Below are positions 9,513-17,832 of a stretch of DNA of 51,126 nt, piece by piece. Source of the DNA: Planctomycetota bacterium (GTDB taxonomy: Bacteria; Planctomycetota; UBA8108; JACQVS01); assembly GCA_016209605.1 (NCBI GenBank), contig JACQVS010000083.1, forward strand, positions 1 through 51,126, written 5' to 3'. A model generated the notes under the pieces. It was not told where the DNA came from. It ran no database searches and saw only the letters and a list, made by a program, of their open reading frames with translations. Position 1 is the first letter of the stretch, and every line of letters starts with the position of its first letter. The translations under genes were made by a program, and so were the position numbers.

Positions 9513-11453
9513 ATGGAATCCAGCCTTGGTAAAGTGAAAATTCTGGGGTTCGTGGCGTGGGCGTGTTGCTGCGCCGGTCTGGCCTCGCCCGGTTTTGGGC
9601 AGTCCTTCAACTGCGTCCTGTTGAATGAGGACAACACCGATATCTTCACCGATCCGCTGGACTGCTACAGCACCCCGGAAAACGCCATCTGGTGCAATTG
9701 CGCGCGTTCGCTCTTCACCCATCCGGTGAAGGGGGAAAAGAGCGGCTTCAATCAGGCGGTCCAGTGGATCGTCGACCGGTCGGGGATCGGCAACCACCGC
9801 GTCGAGGTTCCAGCGGGAACGCTGGATTTGAGCGGCGTGCAAGCCGGCCAGGTCATCGGCGAGACGGTCATCGATGAGCTGATCCCCAAGGAGATTGGGC
9901 CTCCCATCGGCGGCACTTTTTTCACGGTGAAAAGCAAGGTGGTCGTCACCGCCGCGGGGACGGAGGCTTTGGATTTTGACGTCATCGTCACCGAGGTCAG
10001 CCTGTCCGCCAAGTTCGTCCTCGATTACGAGCCGTTCCCTTCTGGATCCCCCCTCGATGCGGTTCACTCGAACGGCCTCTTTTACAGAGGGCGCCTTTCC
10101 AAGGGACCCGGAGGGAATGGTTTCATCCTGGAGTATCGCTATCCCGCGGAACTGGTGGTTCCGGAGAACGATCCGGCGACCCCCCTCGAGTACATCTCTT
10201 CTCCCGCCATCGAAATCAGCGATGCCGACACCCCCGGCTTCACGGTCCGTTTCCTGATGAAATTCTTCACCACCGAAGCCGGCATCTTCACCTTGCCCGG
10301 CGATAATCAAATCCCCGTGACCACGACGCTGCGGCGGTTCACCGCGAGCACCTTGAATGAAATCCTCCCCCTGAGCGACCCGGACCTCTGCCAGGTGATC
10401 GATGATCCCGATCCCTGCAAAACCATTGAGGAGACCTTGCAGATCAAGACCTCCGCCGGCGAAAACAGCCCGCCCACGGCCATCATCAAGATGATCGTGA
10501 TCGACGCCCAAAACGACACTTTGACCTTGCTTCCCGATCCCGCCCTGGTCTTCATGAGGTGCGGGGAGGCGCTGATCATTTTCAGAGGCGCCGACTCCGA
10601 TGACGGGGATGGGGGGATTCAACAGTTGAGCTACGAGTGGTCCATCATCGAGGGGCCGGAAGGCGGGGCGGCCATTCCCCCTGACACCAAGAACTTCAAG
10701 GACACCGAGATCAGCTTCACCGTACCCGGGACTTACAAGGTCGGCATGCGGGTCAATGATGGCCAGAGCGCCAACAACACCGATGAAACTTCGGTGCGGG
10801 TCGATGTCGATGACTCGCTTGACTTCAACGTCCAGCCGACCGCGGTCATCAAGACCTCGCCCGATCCGGCCGCGGCCGAGTTGGTGAACGGCACGGCGTC
10901 GGTTGCGCTGAGCGGCATGGATTCCGCCAACGGCGACCTCGGCATCGACGACTGCCTGCAGACCTTGACTTACCGGTGGAGCGAGGTCAGCTCGCCCAGG
11001 CCAGACAAGCTCACCTTCGCCGACCCCGCCACCGCCGAGACCACGGCCACGTTCACCTACCCAGGAGATTACATCATCGAGCTCGAGGTGAACGATGGCC
11101 AGCCGGTGGACAACCTCGGCACCGCCGAGGTCCTGGTCGCCATCACCGGCGCCCCCGCCGGCGGGATCCAGCGGCCCGGCGACTTCAACCAGGACGGTCA
11201 AACCGATCTCTCGGATGCCGTCAACCTGCTGGGCCACCTCTTCCTGGGCAATCCGTCGGCCCTGCCGTGCGACAGCCCGAACGTCAACACCGGATCCAAC
11301 CAGTTGCTCTTGAACTTCAATGGCCAAGGCGACACGGACATCACCGACGCCATCAACATCCTGCAGCGGCTCTTCCTCGGCGGCCTGCCGCACGTCCTGG
11401 GAGAAGCTTGCACCGTGATTGCCGGCTGCCCCAGCAACGACCAGTGCAAGTAA
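9513..11453 (+). CDS. Secreted PKD-domain protein with dockerin-like C-terminus
   Basis: A 646-aa protein starting at ATG 9513, with AGGAG about 8-9 nt upstream. The signal peptide covers about 1-29 (ending FGQ). The N-terminal 300 residues are a beta-rich domain with no family recognised. Two PKD/Ig-like domains follow at about 325-435 and 440-550, showing the paired signature YEWS/YRWSE, then TFTVPG/FTYPGDY and VNDGQ. Two dockerin-like Ca-binding repeats occupy about 552-620 (GDFNQDGQTDLSDAVNLLGH and GDTDITDAINILQRLFLGG). PKD domains usually mediate protein-protein or protein-carbohydrate contacts outside the cell. Third protein of this architecture in 11 kb, suggesting a local family of exported structural or adhesive proteins. 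Confidence 0.85.
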   Translation: MESSLGKVKILGFVAWACCCAGLASPGFGQSFNCVLLNEDNTDIFTDPLDCYSTPENAIWCNCARSLFTHPVKGEKSGFNQAVQWIVDRSGIGNHRVEVPAGTLDLSGVQAGQVIGETVIDELIPKEIGPPIGGTFFTVKSKVVVTAAGTEALDFDVIVTEVSLSAKFVLDYEPFPSGSPLDAVHSNGLFYRGRLSKGPGGNGFILEYRYPAELVVPENDPATPLEYISSPAIEISDADTPGFTVRFLMKFFTTEAGIFTLPGDNQIPVTTTLRRFTASTLNEILPLSDPDLCQVIDDPDPCKTIEETLQIKTSAGENSPPTAIIKMIVIDAQNDTLTLLPDPALVFMRCGEALIIFRGADSDDGDGGIQQLSYEWSIIEGPEGGAAIPPDTKNFKDTEISFTVPGTYKVGMRVNDGQSANNTDETSVRVDVDDSLDFNVQPTAVIKTSPDPAAAELVNGTASVALSGMDSANGDLGIDDCLQTLTYRWSEVSSPRPDKLTFADPATAETTATFTYPGDYIIELEVNDGQPVDNLGTAEVLVAITGAPAGGIQRPGDFNQDGQTDLSDAVNLLGHLFLGNPSALPCDSPNVNTGSNQLLLNFNGQGDTDITDAINILQRLFLGGLPHVLGEACTVIAGCPSNDQCK

Positions 11454-11491
11454 ATCTTGAAGTTTAATACCGGCTGAACTATAAGAACTTC

Positions 11492-12742
11492 GTGAATTTT
11501 TCTCCAACCCCAGCCGGCGCTTTATCCCGCGGCCAGTGGATGGTGCTCATCGCCGCCTTCCTCGGCTGGCTTTTCGATGGCTACGAGATGGGCATGTTCC
11601 CGGTGATCGCCCGCCCGGCGCTGCGGGACCTCCTGGAGGGGGCCGGCGAGGAGGCGGTGGGCGCGTGGATGAGCTACATCACGGCGCTCTTCCTGGTCGG
11701 AGCGGCCCTCGGCGGGCTGGTCTTCGGCTGGCTGGGGGACCGCATCGGCCGGGTGCGCTCCATGTCCTTGAGCATCCTCACCTACTCCCTGTGCACCGGC
11801 CTCGGCTACCTCGCCCGGGAGAACTGGCACCTCGGCGCCTTGCGGTTTCTCGCCGCCCTGGGAATGGGGGGGGAGTGGTCGCTGGGGGTGGCGCTGGTGA
11901 TGGAGTGCTGGCCGGAGAGGCTGCGGCCGTATCTGGCCGGGGCCATCGGCGCCGCCGCCAATGTCGGTTTCTTGTTCGTCGGCATCGTGGCGCTGGCTAA
12001 AAACGTGACGGTCGAGTCCTGGCGCTGGATGATGCTCGTCGGCGCCGCGCCGGCGCTGCTCGTCTTCTTCATCCGCCTCTTCGTCCCCGAGTCGCAGCGC
12101 TGGCAGGCGGCGGTGAGCCGGGGAGCGGCGAAGCCGGTGCGGGAGATCTTTTCCCGCCCCTACCTCAAGAGAACCTTGCTCGCCATCGCCTTCGCTTCCA
12201 TCGCCTTGATCGGCACCTGGGGCTCGGTGCAGTGGACGCCGATCTGGGTTGACCAGATGACCGAAGGCAAGGAGCCGCGGGCCAAGGCGGTCGTGCAGAT
12301 TTTTTCTGCGCTGGGGGCGATATCCGGCTGCCTCCTGGCTCCCATCGCCGGCGGCAGGATCGGCAGGCGGCCGGCCTTCTTCGGCCTGTGCCTGGCGTCG
12401 CTCCTCATCTGCGGCTATCTCTTCCGAGCGGTCCACGCCTACAACTTCCACTTTCTCGTCGTCATCTTTCTCACCGGCGGCGCCACCGCCGCCTTTTACG
12501 GCTGGTTCCCTCTCTACCTGCCGGAGCTTTTTCCGACCCGCATGCGCGCCACCGGCCAGGGGGTCAGCTACAACACCGGCCGCATCTTCGCTGCCGCTGG
12601 CGCCCTCACGCAGGGGCAACTCGTCGGCACCTTCGGCGGCAGCTACCCCAAGGCGGGGGCGGTGGTGACGCTCATTTACGCCCTCGGCCTGGCGCTCATC
12701 TGGCTCGCCCCGGAGACCCGCGGGAAGCCGCTGCCGGATTGA
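11492..12742 (+). CDS. MFS transporter, sugar-phosphate or aromatic-acid symporter type
   Basis: A 416-aa membrane protein with about twelve hydrophobic helices. The first helix carries the DGYEMGMF motif found in the AAHS and related symporter families. The loop between TM2 and TM3 has the MFS signature GWLGDRIGR, and the mid-protein loop has an RLFVPESQRW segment typical of these carriers. It should move a small organic anion across the inner membrane with protons; the substrate cannot be told from sequence. The first start is GTG at 11492, 38 nt after the dockerin protein, without a clear ribosome site. An ATG at about 11540 just before TM1 is an alternative. Same strand as the gene before it, but no functional link is apparent. 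Confidence 0.85.
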   Translation: MNFSPTPAGALSRGQWMVLIAAFLGWLFDGYEMGMFPVIARPALRDLLEGAGEEAVGAWMSYITALFLVGAALGGLVFGWLGDRIGRVRSMSLSILTYSLCTGLGYLARENWHLGALRFLAALGMGGEWSLGVALVMECWPERLRPYLAGAIGAAANVGFLFVGIVALAKNVTVESWRWMMLVGAAPALLVFFIRLFVPESQRWQAAVSRGAAKPVREIFSRPYLKRTLLAIAFASIALIGTWGSVQWTPIWVDQMTEGKEPRAKAVVQIFSALGAISGCLLAPIAGGRIGRRPAFFGLCLASLLICGYLFRAVHAYNFHFLVVIFLTGGATAAFYGWFPLYLPELFPTRMRATGQGVSYNTGRIFAAAGALTQGQLVGTFGGSYPKAGAVVTLIYALGLALIWLAPETRGKPLPD

Positions 12743-12795
12743 TTCGACGCCCCCGCGCCAAGCGGGGTGCGACCGTGGTACAATCGATCCCTATC

Positions 12796-13371
12796 ATGAT
12801 CTCCGCCATCGATCCCGTTGCCGCTCAGGCTGCAACCCCGCCGGGCGCGGCGAACTTCATCCGCCGTAGCTCCGAGGCCGCCGACTGCCGGCGAACCTTC
12901 CCGCTCTCCTCCGATTCGCTGCACGACCTCCTCCTCCAGCTCCACCAGTGCGGCTCTGCCGGCCGGCCGCACCTCAACTTCATCCAGGCGCTCCTCGCCA
13001 TGGCGATGGCGAAGCTCCACCTGGGGCTGGGCTACACCTCCGTCGCCATCTATGCCGAGAAGAACTTCGGCTGCAGGGCCTTTCAGACCTACGACTACCT
13101 CAAGATCGCCCGGGCCTTGACCTACCTGCCGCTCGCCAACAAAGCCTACCTGGACGGCACCATCGGCTGGCCGGAGCTGCGCCTCATCGCCCTCGTCGCC
13201 AGCGGCCTGAACGAGAAGAAGTGGATCGAGTTCGCCGCCACCCACTCGCTGCCCGACCTGGAGGAGGAAGTGCGCCGCGTCTTCGGCGAGGAAGCCCAGG
13301 GGTACCTGCCGGCGCTCTACTACCCGCCGCCGAAGTCCTCGCTCGACCCGCTCGCGGGGCTGTACGCCTAG
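12796..13371 (+). CDS. DUF222/HNH-endonuclease N-terminal-like protein, probably truncated
   Basis: Encodes 191 aa. The central 120 residues resemble the DUF222-type helical domain that precedes the HNH nuclease in many GC-rich bacteria: GYTSVAIYAEKNFG, then LPLANKAYLDGTIGWPELR, then EKKWIEFAATHSLPDLEEEV. Those proteins usually continue for 150 or more residues to a C-terminal HNH motif, which is absent here; the frame ends 40 residues after the match. Start ATG 12796 is taken because the match begins shortly after it and the upstream frame overlaps the MFS gene. The product therefore probably lacks nuclease activity. It is immediately followed by a fragment of an unrelated protein, suggesting the 3' part was lost. 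Confidence 0.6.
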   Translation: MISAIDPVAAQAATPPGAANFIRRSSEAADCRRTFPLSSDSLHDLLLQLHQCGSAGRPHLNFIQALLAMAMAKLHLGLGYTSVAIYAEKNFGCRAFQTYDYLKIARALTYLPLANKAYLDGTIGWPELRLIALVASGLNEKKWIEFAATHSLPDLEEEVRRVFGEEAQGYLPALYYPPPKSSLDPLAGLYA

Positions 13372-13685
13372 GATCCATCCATCCCAGCATCAACAACTGG
13401 GGATCGATCGCCTACCAGTGGTCGCGGGGATTCCTCAGCCTGGTCGCCAGGACCGGAACGGAAATTCCCGGCGTCGGCTTCATCGTCCAGATCCTGCCGC
13501 CGGACCTGGTGCCGTTCTTCCCCAACGACTTCCCCTTCGCCTGGATCGGCGGCGTCAACAACGACCGCGGTCAGGTGCTCTTCCATGCCGCGGTCGACGA
13601 TGGGGGCGATATCCTCCAAGGCGTGCTCGTCGTCGCCAGCCCGATAAGGAGGGACAAAAAAGACAAGGACAAGGACGAAAAGTAA
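13372..13685 (+). pseudogene. C-terminal fragment of an NxxGxxxxxA-repeat protein
   Basis: An open frame without its own start, in a different frame from the DUF222-like gene that it follows directly. It reads WIGGVNNDRGQVLFHAAVDD and then GVLVVASP. This matches the tandem NxxGxxxxxA repeats of secreted proteins annotated as choice-of-anchor repeat proteins. A lysine/aspartate-rich tail (KDKDKDEK) ends the frame. With no start codon, signal peptide or preceding repeats, it is best read as a remnant joined to the truncated gene before it. Confidence 0.45.
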
Positions 13686-13703
13686 GCGAGAAGTTCAAAC
13701 GAT

Positions 13704-13921
13704 CAGTGACAGACACCGATTTAGGCGCTTTGTCCATGATTTCTTCGCATTTTGCGCAGAAAATTTTGAATTCTAAATCTTTTCAATCAATTTATCTTCT
13801 TTTCGTTCTTACTTTGCGACCTTTGTGTCTTCGTGGTTAATTACTTTTATTTGTTTTGGTTGCGGGCGGAGCGCGAAGCGCGGAGTCCGCCTTAGGATTT
13901 TAAAATTGGTGTCTGTCACTG
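13704..13921. mobile_element. 218-bp MITE-like element with 19-bp terminal inverted repeats
   Basis: The left end CAGTGACAGACACCGATTT (13704-13722) is matched by its inverted complement at 13903-13921 with one mismatch. The interior is AT-rich. It includes the widespread intergenic phrase around 13812-13842 (CTTTGTGTCTTCGTGG) and a nested hairpin at 13865-13891 with GGCGGA/TCCGCC arms around GCGC-GAA-GCGC. No gene is inside. GTGTCTGTCACTG-type ends of this kind are seen in many genomes beside Y1/REP-associated transposases; none is visible in this window. The right end supplies the TGA stop of the adjacent DUF6285 gene. Confidence 0.65.
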
Positions 13922-14332
13922 GTTTTTTCCGGTTCGCTTCAACCAGGCGGGATTGGCGACCTGCAGCTTCTCCACGAGGGCGGCGCGGACGTGCGACCAC
14001 ACGGGATCGCCGGGAGCGGCGGCCATCTGCCCGGAGCGGAGTTCCCGGGCCAGCCTTTCGGTCAAGCCCTTCACCGCCCTTTTCAGCTCCTGGACGGCGT
14101 CAGGCGCTGGGACGACGACGCCGGCCTCGGGGTACAGCTCGAGGAGCCGCCGGCGCTCCTTCCGGAGCAGCTCCTCCTCGAGTTCGATCTCCCGCGCGGC
14201 GATCGAGAGGACGTTGGCGGCGATGCGCACCCGGAACCGCAAGTGGGGATCGGAGGTCCTGGGGACGGCCTCGTTCTGTAGGAAGTCCCTGACGCACTCC
14301 AGGAGTTCTCTCAAGTCGGGCCGGTCTTGCAT
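13916..14332 (-). CDS. DUF6285 domain protein
   Basis: A 138-aa protein opening MQDRPDLRELLECVRDFLQN, the characteristic start of DUF6285, followed by the helical stretch VRIAANVLSIAAREIELEEE. DUF6285 genes are regularly found beside phosphotransferases related to the N-terminal kinase domain of human ACAD10/11, and that is the arrangement here. The ATG at 14332 lies one base beyond the stop of the upstream phosphotransferase gene (stop 14336-14334), so translation is probably coupled. Molecular function unknown; a partner role in the phosphotransferase reaction is an inference from context. Its TGA stop (13918-13916) lies in the terminal repeat of the 13704-13921 element. Confidence 0.85.
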   Translation of the reverse strand: MQDRPDLRELLECVRDFLQNEAVPRTSDPHLRFRVRIAANVLSIAAREIELEEELLRKERRRLLELYPEAGVVVPAPDAVQELKRAVKGLTERLARELRSGQMAAAPGDPVWSHVRAALVEKLQVANPAWLKRTGKNQ

Positions 14333-14333
14333 G

Positions 14334-15371
14334 CTAGCTCCCCTGGCTTTCTGAGCCGGCGATCAAATCCATCATCTCGAGCTCCATCTCGGCGGCCCTC
14401 CTGCCGAGGCTCGCCAGCTCGACGCTGCGCTCCTTGCCGGAGAGGTGCCGGTTCGCCTGGGTGAGGCAGCCCAGGGCCCAGCGGAAGTTGCCCAGGATTT
14501 CCCAGTACCTCAAGGACCGGCCATCGACCTCGCGGCCGCTGGCCTTTTGGTAAGCTTCCAGGAAGCCAGCGCCATCGGAGATCCCGGCAAAGCGCATCGC
14601 CTCGTTGCCGAATCGCCAGTCGAGGACGAACGGCCAGGCCAGGTCCTCGTGCGGATCGCCCACCGAGCTGAACTCCCAGTCGAGGACCGAGCGAAGCCCC
14701 TCCGGCCCGACCATGAGGTTGCCTAACCGGAAGTCGCCGTGCACCAGGACCGGCCGCGGGCACGGCGGCGCCTGCTCCCAGAGCCACTTCCAGCCGATCT
14801 CGAGGGCCGGGTGGAGGTCATCGAGGCGGTCAATCTCCTCGCGGGCGCGGCGAAGGACGGCTCGCGCCGCCGGTTCTTCCGGCTGCGGCCGCGGCAGGAA
14901 CTCGAGCGCCGCGAAGTCCATGGCGTGGATGCGGGCCAGCTGGACCCCCATTTGCCGGGGGAGCAGCCGGCGCGCCTCTTCAAGTTCCTTCGCATCGATG
15001 ATTTTCCGGCCGATGGTCTCGCCCTCAATGCGCTCGAGGATGAGGAAATCGCGGCCCAGAACCGAGGGGTCCTCGCAGCCCCAGAAGACCCGTGGCACGT
15101 TCACGCCGGCGCGGCCGGCTTCCCTGAGCAGGCGGAACTCCTGGGCCCGGCTCAAGGAGGCTTCGTAAATTTTCCCGCCCAGGTCGAGGCGCAAAACGCC
15201 CGCATACCGGCCGGCCTGAGGCCCGCTCTTCACCTCGAGGTCGAGGGCAATGGCCGCGCGCGAGGCGCCGCCGGCGAGCGGCCGGAGGTTGGCGACTTCG
15301 ACTTCGCTCCGGGCCTCCCTGGAAAGAAAAGCCGCGAGCCGCCGGGAAATTTCCTCTGGGGACATCATCAC
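14334..15371 (-). CDS. APH/ACAD10-11-type phosphotransferase family protein
   Basis: A 345-aa kinase-fold protein. The nucleotide-binding lobe has RPLAGGASRAA (about 30-40) and the hinge region FLILERIEGETI (about 109-120). The catalytic loop HGDFRLGN is at 211-218, and the metal-binding DWEFSSVGDP at 231-240. Length is normal for the family. Relatives of this subtype phosphorylate hydroxyl groups on small molecules; the ACAD10/11-type members act on 4-hydroxyacyl-CoA during hydroxy-acid breakdown. That substrate is suggested here only by the DUF6285 partner downstream, since no acyl-CoA dehydrogenase is nearby. Three ATGs in a row at the start leave the exact first residue open. Divergent from the NIPSNAP gene across a 130-bp region holding a perfect hairpin. 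Confidence 0.85.
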   Translation of the reverse strand: MMMSPEEISRRLAAFLSREARSEVEVANLRPLAGGASRAAIALDLEVKSGPQAGRYAGVLRLDLGGKIYEASLSRAQEFRLLREAGRAGVNVPRVFWGCEDPSVLGRDFLILERIEGETIGRKIIDAKELEEARRLLPRQMGVQLARIHAMDFAALEFLPRPQPEEPAARAVLRRAREEIDRLDDLHPALEIGWKWLWEQAPPCPRPVLVHGDFRLGNLMVGPEGLRSVLDWEFSSVGDPHEDLAWPFVLDWRFGNEAMRFAGISDGAGFLEAYQKASGREVDGRSLRYWEILGNFRWALGCLTQANRHLSGKERSVELASLGRRAAEMELEMMDLIAGSESQGS

Positions 15372-15422
15372 CGGAAAAACTATAGCACAGAAGGATTCCA
15401 GCCAAGCAAAAAATGAATGGGG

Positions 15423-15450
15423 GCGTTGAATTTTTCATAAAATTCAACGC
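15423..15450. promoter_or_regulatory. Perfect 12-bp inverted repeat with 4-nt loop
   Basis: Arms GCGTTGAATTTT and its exact complement flank the loop TCAT. It sits between the divergent phosphotransferase (minus) and NIPSNAP (plus) genes. It could be an operator or an RNA hairpin; there is no run of T typical of a terminator on either side. The half-site GAATTCAACGC also occurs once at about 9267, upstream of the AAA+ gene. Confidence 0.5.
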
Positions 15451-15471
15451 TGCGACTGATTTTTCTCTCGA

Positions 15472-15477
15472 TATAAT
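15472..15477 (+). promoter_or_regulatory. Putative -10 element TATAAT for the NIPSNAP-ThuA genes
   Basis: An exact TATAAT lies 25 nt before the start codon at 15502, which leaves a short leader carrying AAAGGAG (15488-15494). No good -35 hexamer is found at 16-18 bp, so the promoter may depend on an activator, or be coincidental. Confidence 0.35.
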
Positions 15478-15501
15478 GGGCAATTCGAAAGGAGACGCAT
15501 C

Positions 15502-16284
15502 ATGGTGAAAGAAATAGCCACCAGGTCGAAAGTGGCGGCTCAATTCCTGGGGATCCCGCTCCTGGTGATTTTCCTCGGGCTGGGGTCCGAGTCGAATCCT
15601 TCCGGGGCCGCGGCGCCGGCCCCGCCCGGCAAGGTCTACGGCGAGTGGCGTATCCGCGTCCGGCCCGACCAGGGAGCGGAGTACGGCGAGCTGATCAAGG
15701 AGAAGGGCTTGCCGCTCTTCCGGGAAGCCGGGGGGCGCATGGTGGGATGGTGGACGACGCTGATCGGCGATCTCTACGAGCACGTGACCATCTGGGAATA
15801 TGACGGCATGCTGGCTTTCGAGAAGGCGGTGCAGTTTCTCGGCCAGGAGGAGCGCTTCAAGAAGTTCGCGGCAGCGCGAGACCCGCTCCTGAGCGGCGAG
15901 GAGAGCCGCTTCCTGAAGCTCTCGAGCCTCGCGGAGAAGCCGGCGCTCCCCGAAGCGGGGAAATTCGTCATTCACGAGGTGCACCGCGTCCCCCTCGGGC
16001 GCCAGAAAGGGTACTTTAAAAGCGCCGGGGAGGTCGCCGGGCTCCTGAAGAAGAACGGCTTCCGGTTCGCGGGGCCCTTCCTGACCGCCGTCGGCCGATG
16101 GTCCGAGATCACTTACCTCTTCTTTTACGAGGGCCTCGCGGAGCGCGATGAGAAGCTGAGGGTGATCGCAGCCAACGGAGATGGCGAGAAGATCGACCGC
16201 CTCCTCGCCGAGACCGTCGAGGAAATCACCACCCGGCTCCTCGTCCCGGCTCCTTTCGTCCAAGCAGCCCCTTTGGCCCGGTGA
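15502..16284 (+). CDS. Exported NIPSNAP-family protein with two ferredoxin-like domains
   Basis: A 260-aa protein with an AAAGGAG site 7 nt before ATG 15502. A hydrophobic signal or anchor segment covers about 15-32. Two NIPSNAP-like alpha/beta-barrel domains follow. The first, about 47-140, starts VYGEWRIRVRPDQGAEYGEL and continues VGWWTTLIGDLYEHVTIWEYDG; the second, about 155-255, starts KFVIHEVHRVPLG. NIPSNAP domains are dimeric folds of uncertain activity, common in bacterial operons of secreted catabolic enzymes. The next gene starts 3 nt after this stop, so the two are probably one operon. Confidence 0.8.
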   Translation: MVKEIATRSKVAAQFLGIPLLVIFLGLGSESNPSGAAAPAPPGKVYGEWRIRVRPDQGAEYGELIKEKGLPLFREAGGRMVGWWTTLIGDLYEHVTIWEYDGMLAFEKAVQFLGQEERFKKFAAARDPLLSGEESRFLKLSSLAEKPALPEAGKFVIHEVHRVPLGRQKGYFKSAGEVAGLLKKNGFRFAGPFLTAVGRWSEITYLFFYEGLAERDEKLRVIAANGDGEKIDRLLAETVEEITTRLLVPAPFVQAAPLAR

Positions 16285-16287
16285 ACC

Positions 16288-17832
16288 ATGCGAGCGCCGC
16301 CTTTCGTTCTTGCCATCGCCTGCGCCATCGCTCCCGCGCTGGCCGTCTCCGAGGAAGCGCTCCGGCCCCGGGAGATCGCCCCGGGAGTGCGCCTCCTCTC
16401 CTTCTCCGACCGCTACGGCTCCGCCAATGCCGGCTGGATCGACCTGCAGGATCGCGTCGTGCTCGTGGGAGCTCCGCACCCTGAAGTGCTGGATCGGCTG
16501 CTCGGCGAAGCCCAGCGGACCGCCGGCAAGCCGGTGCGGCAGGCGATCTTCACCCACGGGCGAGCGGGGGAGAAGGAAGCCGCCCTCGCTCTCGCCGAAA
16601 AAGGCATCGCCGTCCTCGCGCCCGCGGAGGTCACCTGGCGGTGGCGCGAGGGCATTCCCTCTTCCCGGGCGGAGCGGATCCAGGAGCTTCCCGAGCGCCT
16701 TAAGATCGCCGATGCCTCCCGGGAGGTGGAGGTCATCTCTTTCGGCCACGCCGCGGGGATCGGGGACGCGGCGGTGTTCCTGCCCAAAGACCAAGTGCTC
16801 TTCGCGGGCGAGCTGTGCGTGCACGGCCCGCGCGCCGCCCTCGCCGGCAGCAATACGGCGAGGTGGGCGCGCGCTCTCGAGAGCTTGCAGAAGCTGCCGG
16901 CGCAACGCGTGGTGCCGGGCTTCGGCTCGGAGGGCGGGCCGGAGCTCCTCGAGCGCCAGAAAAGCTTCCTCCTCGAGCTGCGCCGGCAAACGGGGCACGG
17001 GATCGCCATGGGCCTCCCCCTCAAGGAGGTGCGCGGCCGGGTGCGCCTCGAGCCCCAGTGGCTCGTCTGGATGCCTTACGACGAGCCGGCGATCGAGGAC
17101 CTGGACCACGTCTACGAAGAGCTGACCACGCCGCGGGCCCCCTTTGCCGTCGATCCCTTCCCTCCCGAGGATCCGCGGCCGCGAGCCCTGGCGATCATCG
17201 GCGATGGGCCGCACGAGCCCGGCCACCTCGAGAAGGGCCTGCGCCCGGCCTTCGAGGCCGCCGGCGCGGCCGTCCGCTTCGCCGTCGACCCGCAGGCGCT
17301 TTCCGCCGAATCGTTGATGCAGGTTCAGCTCCTCGTCATCCTGCGCGACGGCTACATCTGGCCCGAGGGGCGCGAACGACCGGCCCAGGTGTGGATGACG
17401 CCGGACCAGGAGAACGCCGTGGTGGACTTCGTGGAGAAGGGAGGGGGTCTCCTCGCCCTCCACAACGCCACGGGGCTGTACCGGGAAGAGGGACTTTACT
17501 TGAATCTCCTGGGAGGCGTCTACAGAGGCCACGGCCCCCTGGAGCGCTTCCGGGTGAAGGTGGTCGATGGGGAGCATCCCGTGACGCGGGGAGTCGCGGA
17601 ATATGAAGTTGCCGACGAGCAGCACACGCCGGCAACCGACCCGAAGAAAGTGAGAATCCTCCTCGAAAGCTACGCCGCCGAGGGCGTCCGCGCCGCGGCC
17701 GGCTGGGCGCGCGAGGCGGGGAAAGGGCGGGTCTGCTACCTGGCGAACGGCCACACCCTCGAAGCCCTGCTCCAGCCGGAATACCAGCGCTTGCTCCGGA
17801 ACGCCGTGCGGTGGTGCTTGAAGAGCGGCTAA
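16288..17832 (+). CDS. Exported fusion of a degenerate metallo-beta-lactamase domain and a ThuA domain
   Basis: A 514-aa product with a signal peptide over about 1-20. Residues about 30-230 have the layout of a metallo-beta-lactamase fold (VVLVGAPHPEVLDRLL, QAIFTHGRAGE, DQVLFAGELCVHGPR, VVPGFGS). However, the zinc motif HxHxDH is reduced to THGRAG, so zinc hydrolysis is unlikely. Residues about 300-512 form a ThuA-like class I glutamine-amidotransferase fold: a GGGLLALHNA turn, VYRGHGP, then DEQHTP and CYLANGHT near the end. ThuA proteins are linked to sugar or trehalose catabolism and often occur in secreted form in Planctomycetota. Its TAA stop overlaps by 4 nt the TAG stop of the convergent GH51 gene. 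Confidence 0.75.
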   Translation: MRAPPFVLAIACAIAPALAVSEEALRPREIAPGVRLLSFSDRYGSANAGWIDLQDRVVLVGAPHPEVLDRLLGEAQRTAGKPVRQAIFTHGRAGEKEAALALAEKGIAVLAPAEVTWRWREGIPSSRAERIQELPERLKIADASREVEVISFGHAAGIGDAAVFLPKDQVLFAGELCVHGPRAALAGSNTARWARALESLQKLPAQRVVPGFGSEGGPELLERQKSFLLELRRQTGHGIAMGLPLKEVRGRVRLEPQWLVWMPYDEPAIEDLDHVYEELTTPRAPFAVDPFPPEDPRPRALAIIGDGPHEPGHLEKGLRPAFEAAGAAVRFAVDPQALSAESLMQVQLLVILRDGYIWPEGRERPAQVWMTPDQENAVVDFVEKGGGLLALHNATGLYREEGLYLNLLGGVYRGHGPLERFRVKVVDGEHPVTRGVAEYEVADEQHTPATDPKKVRILLESYAAEGVRAAAGWAREAGKGRVCYLANGHTLEALLQPEYQRLLRNAVRWCLKSG

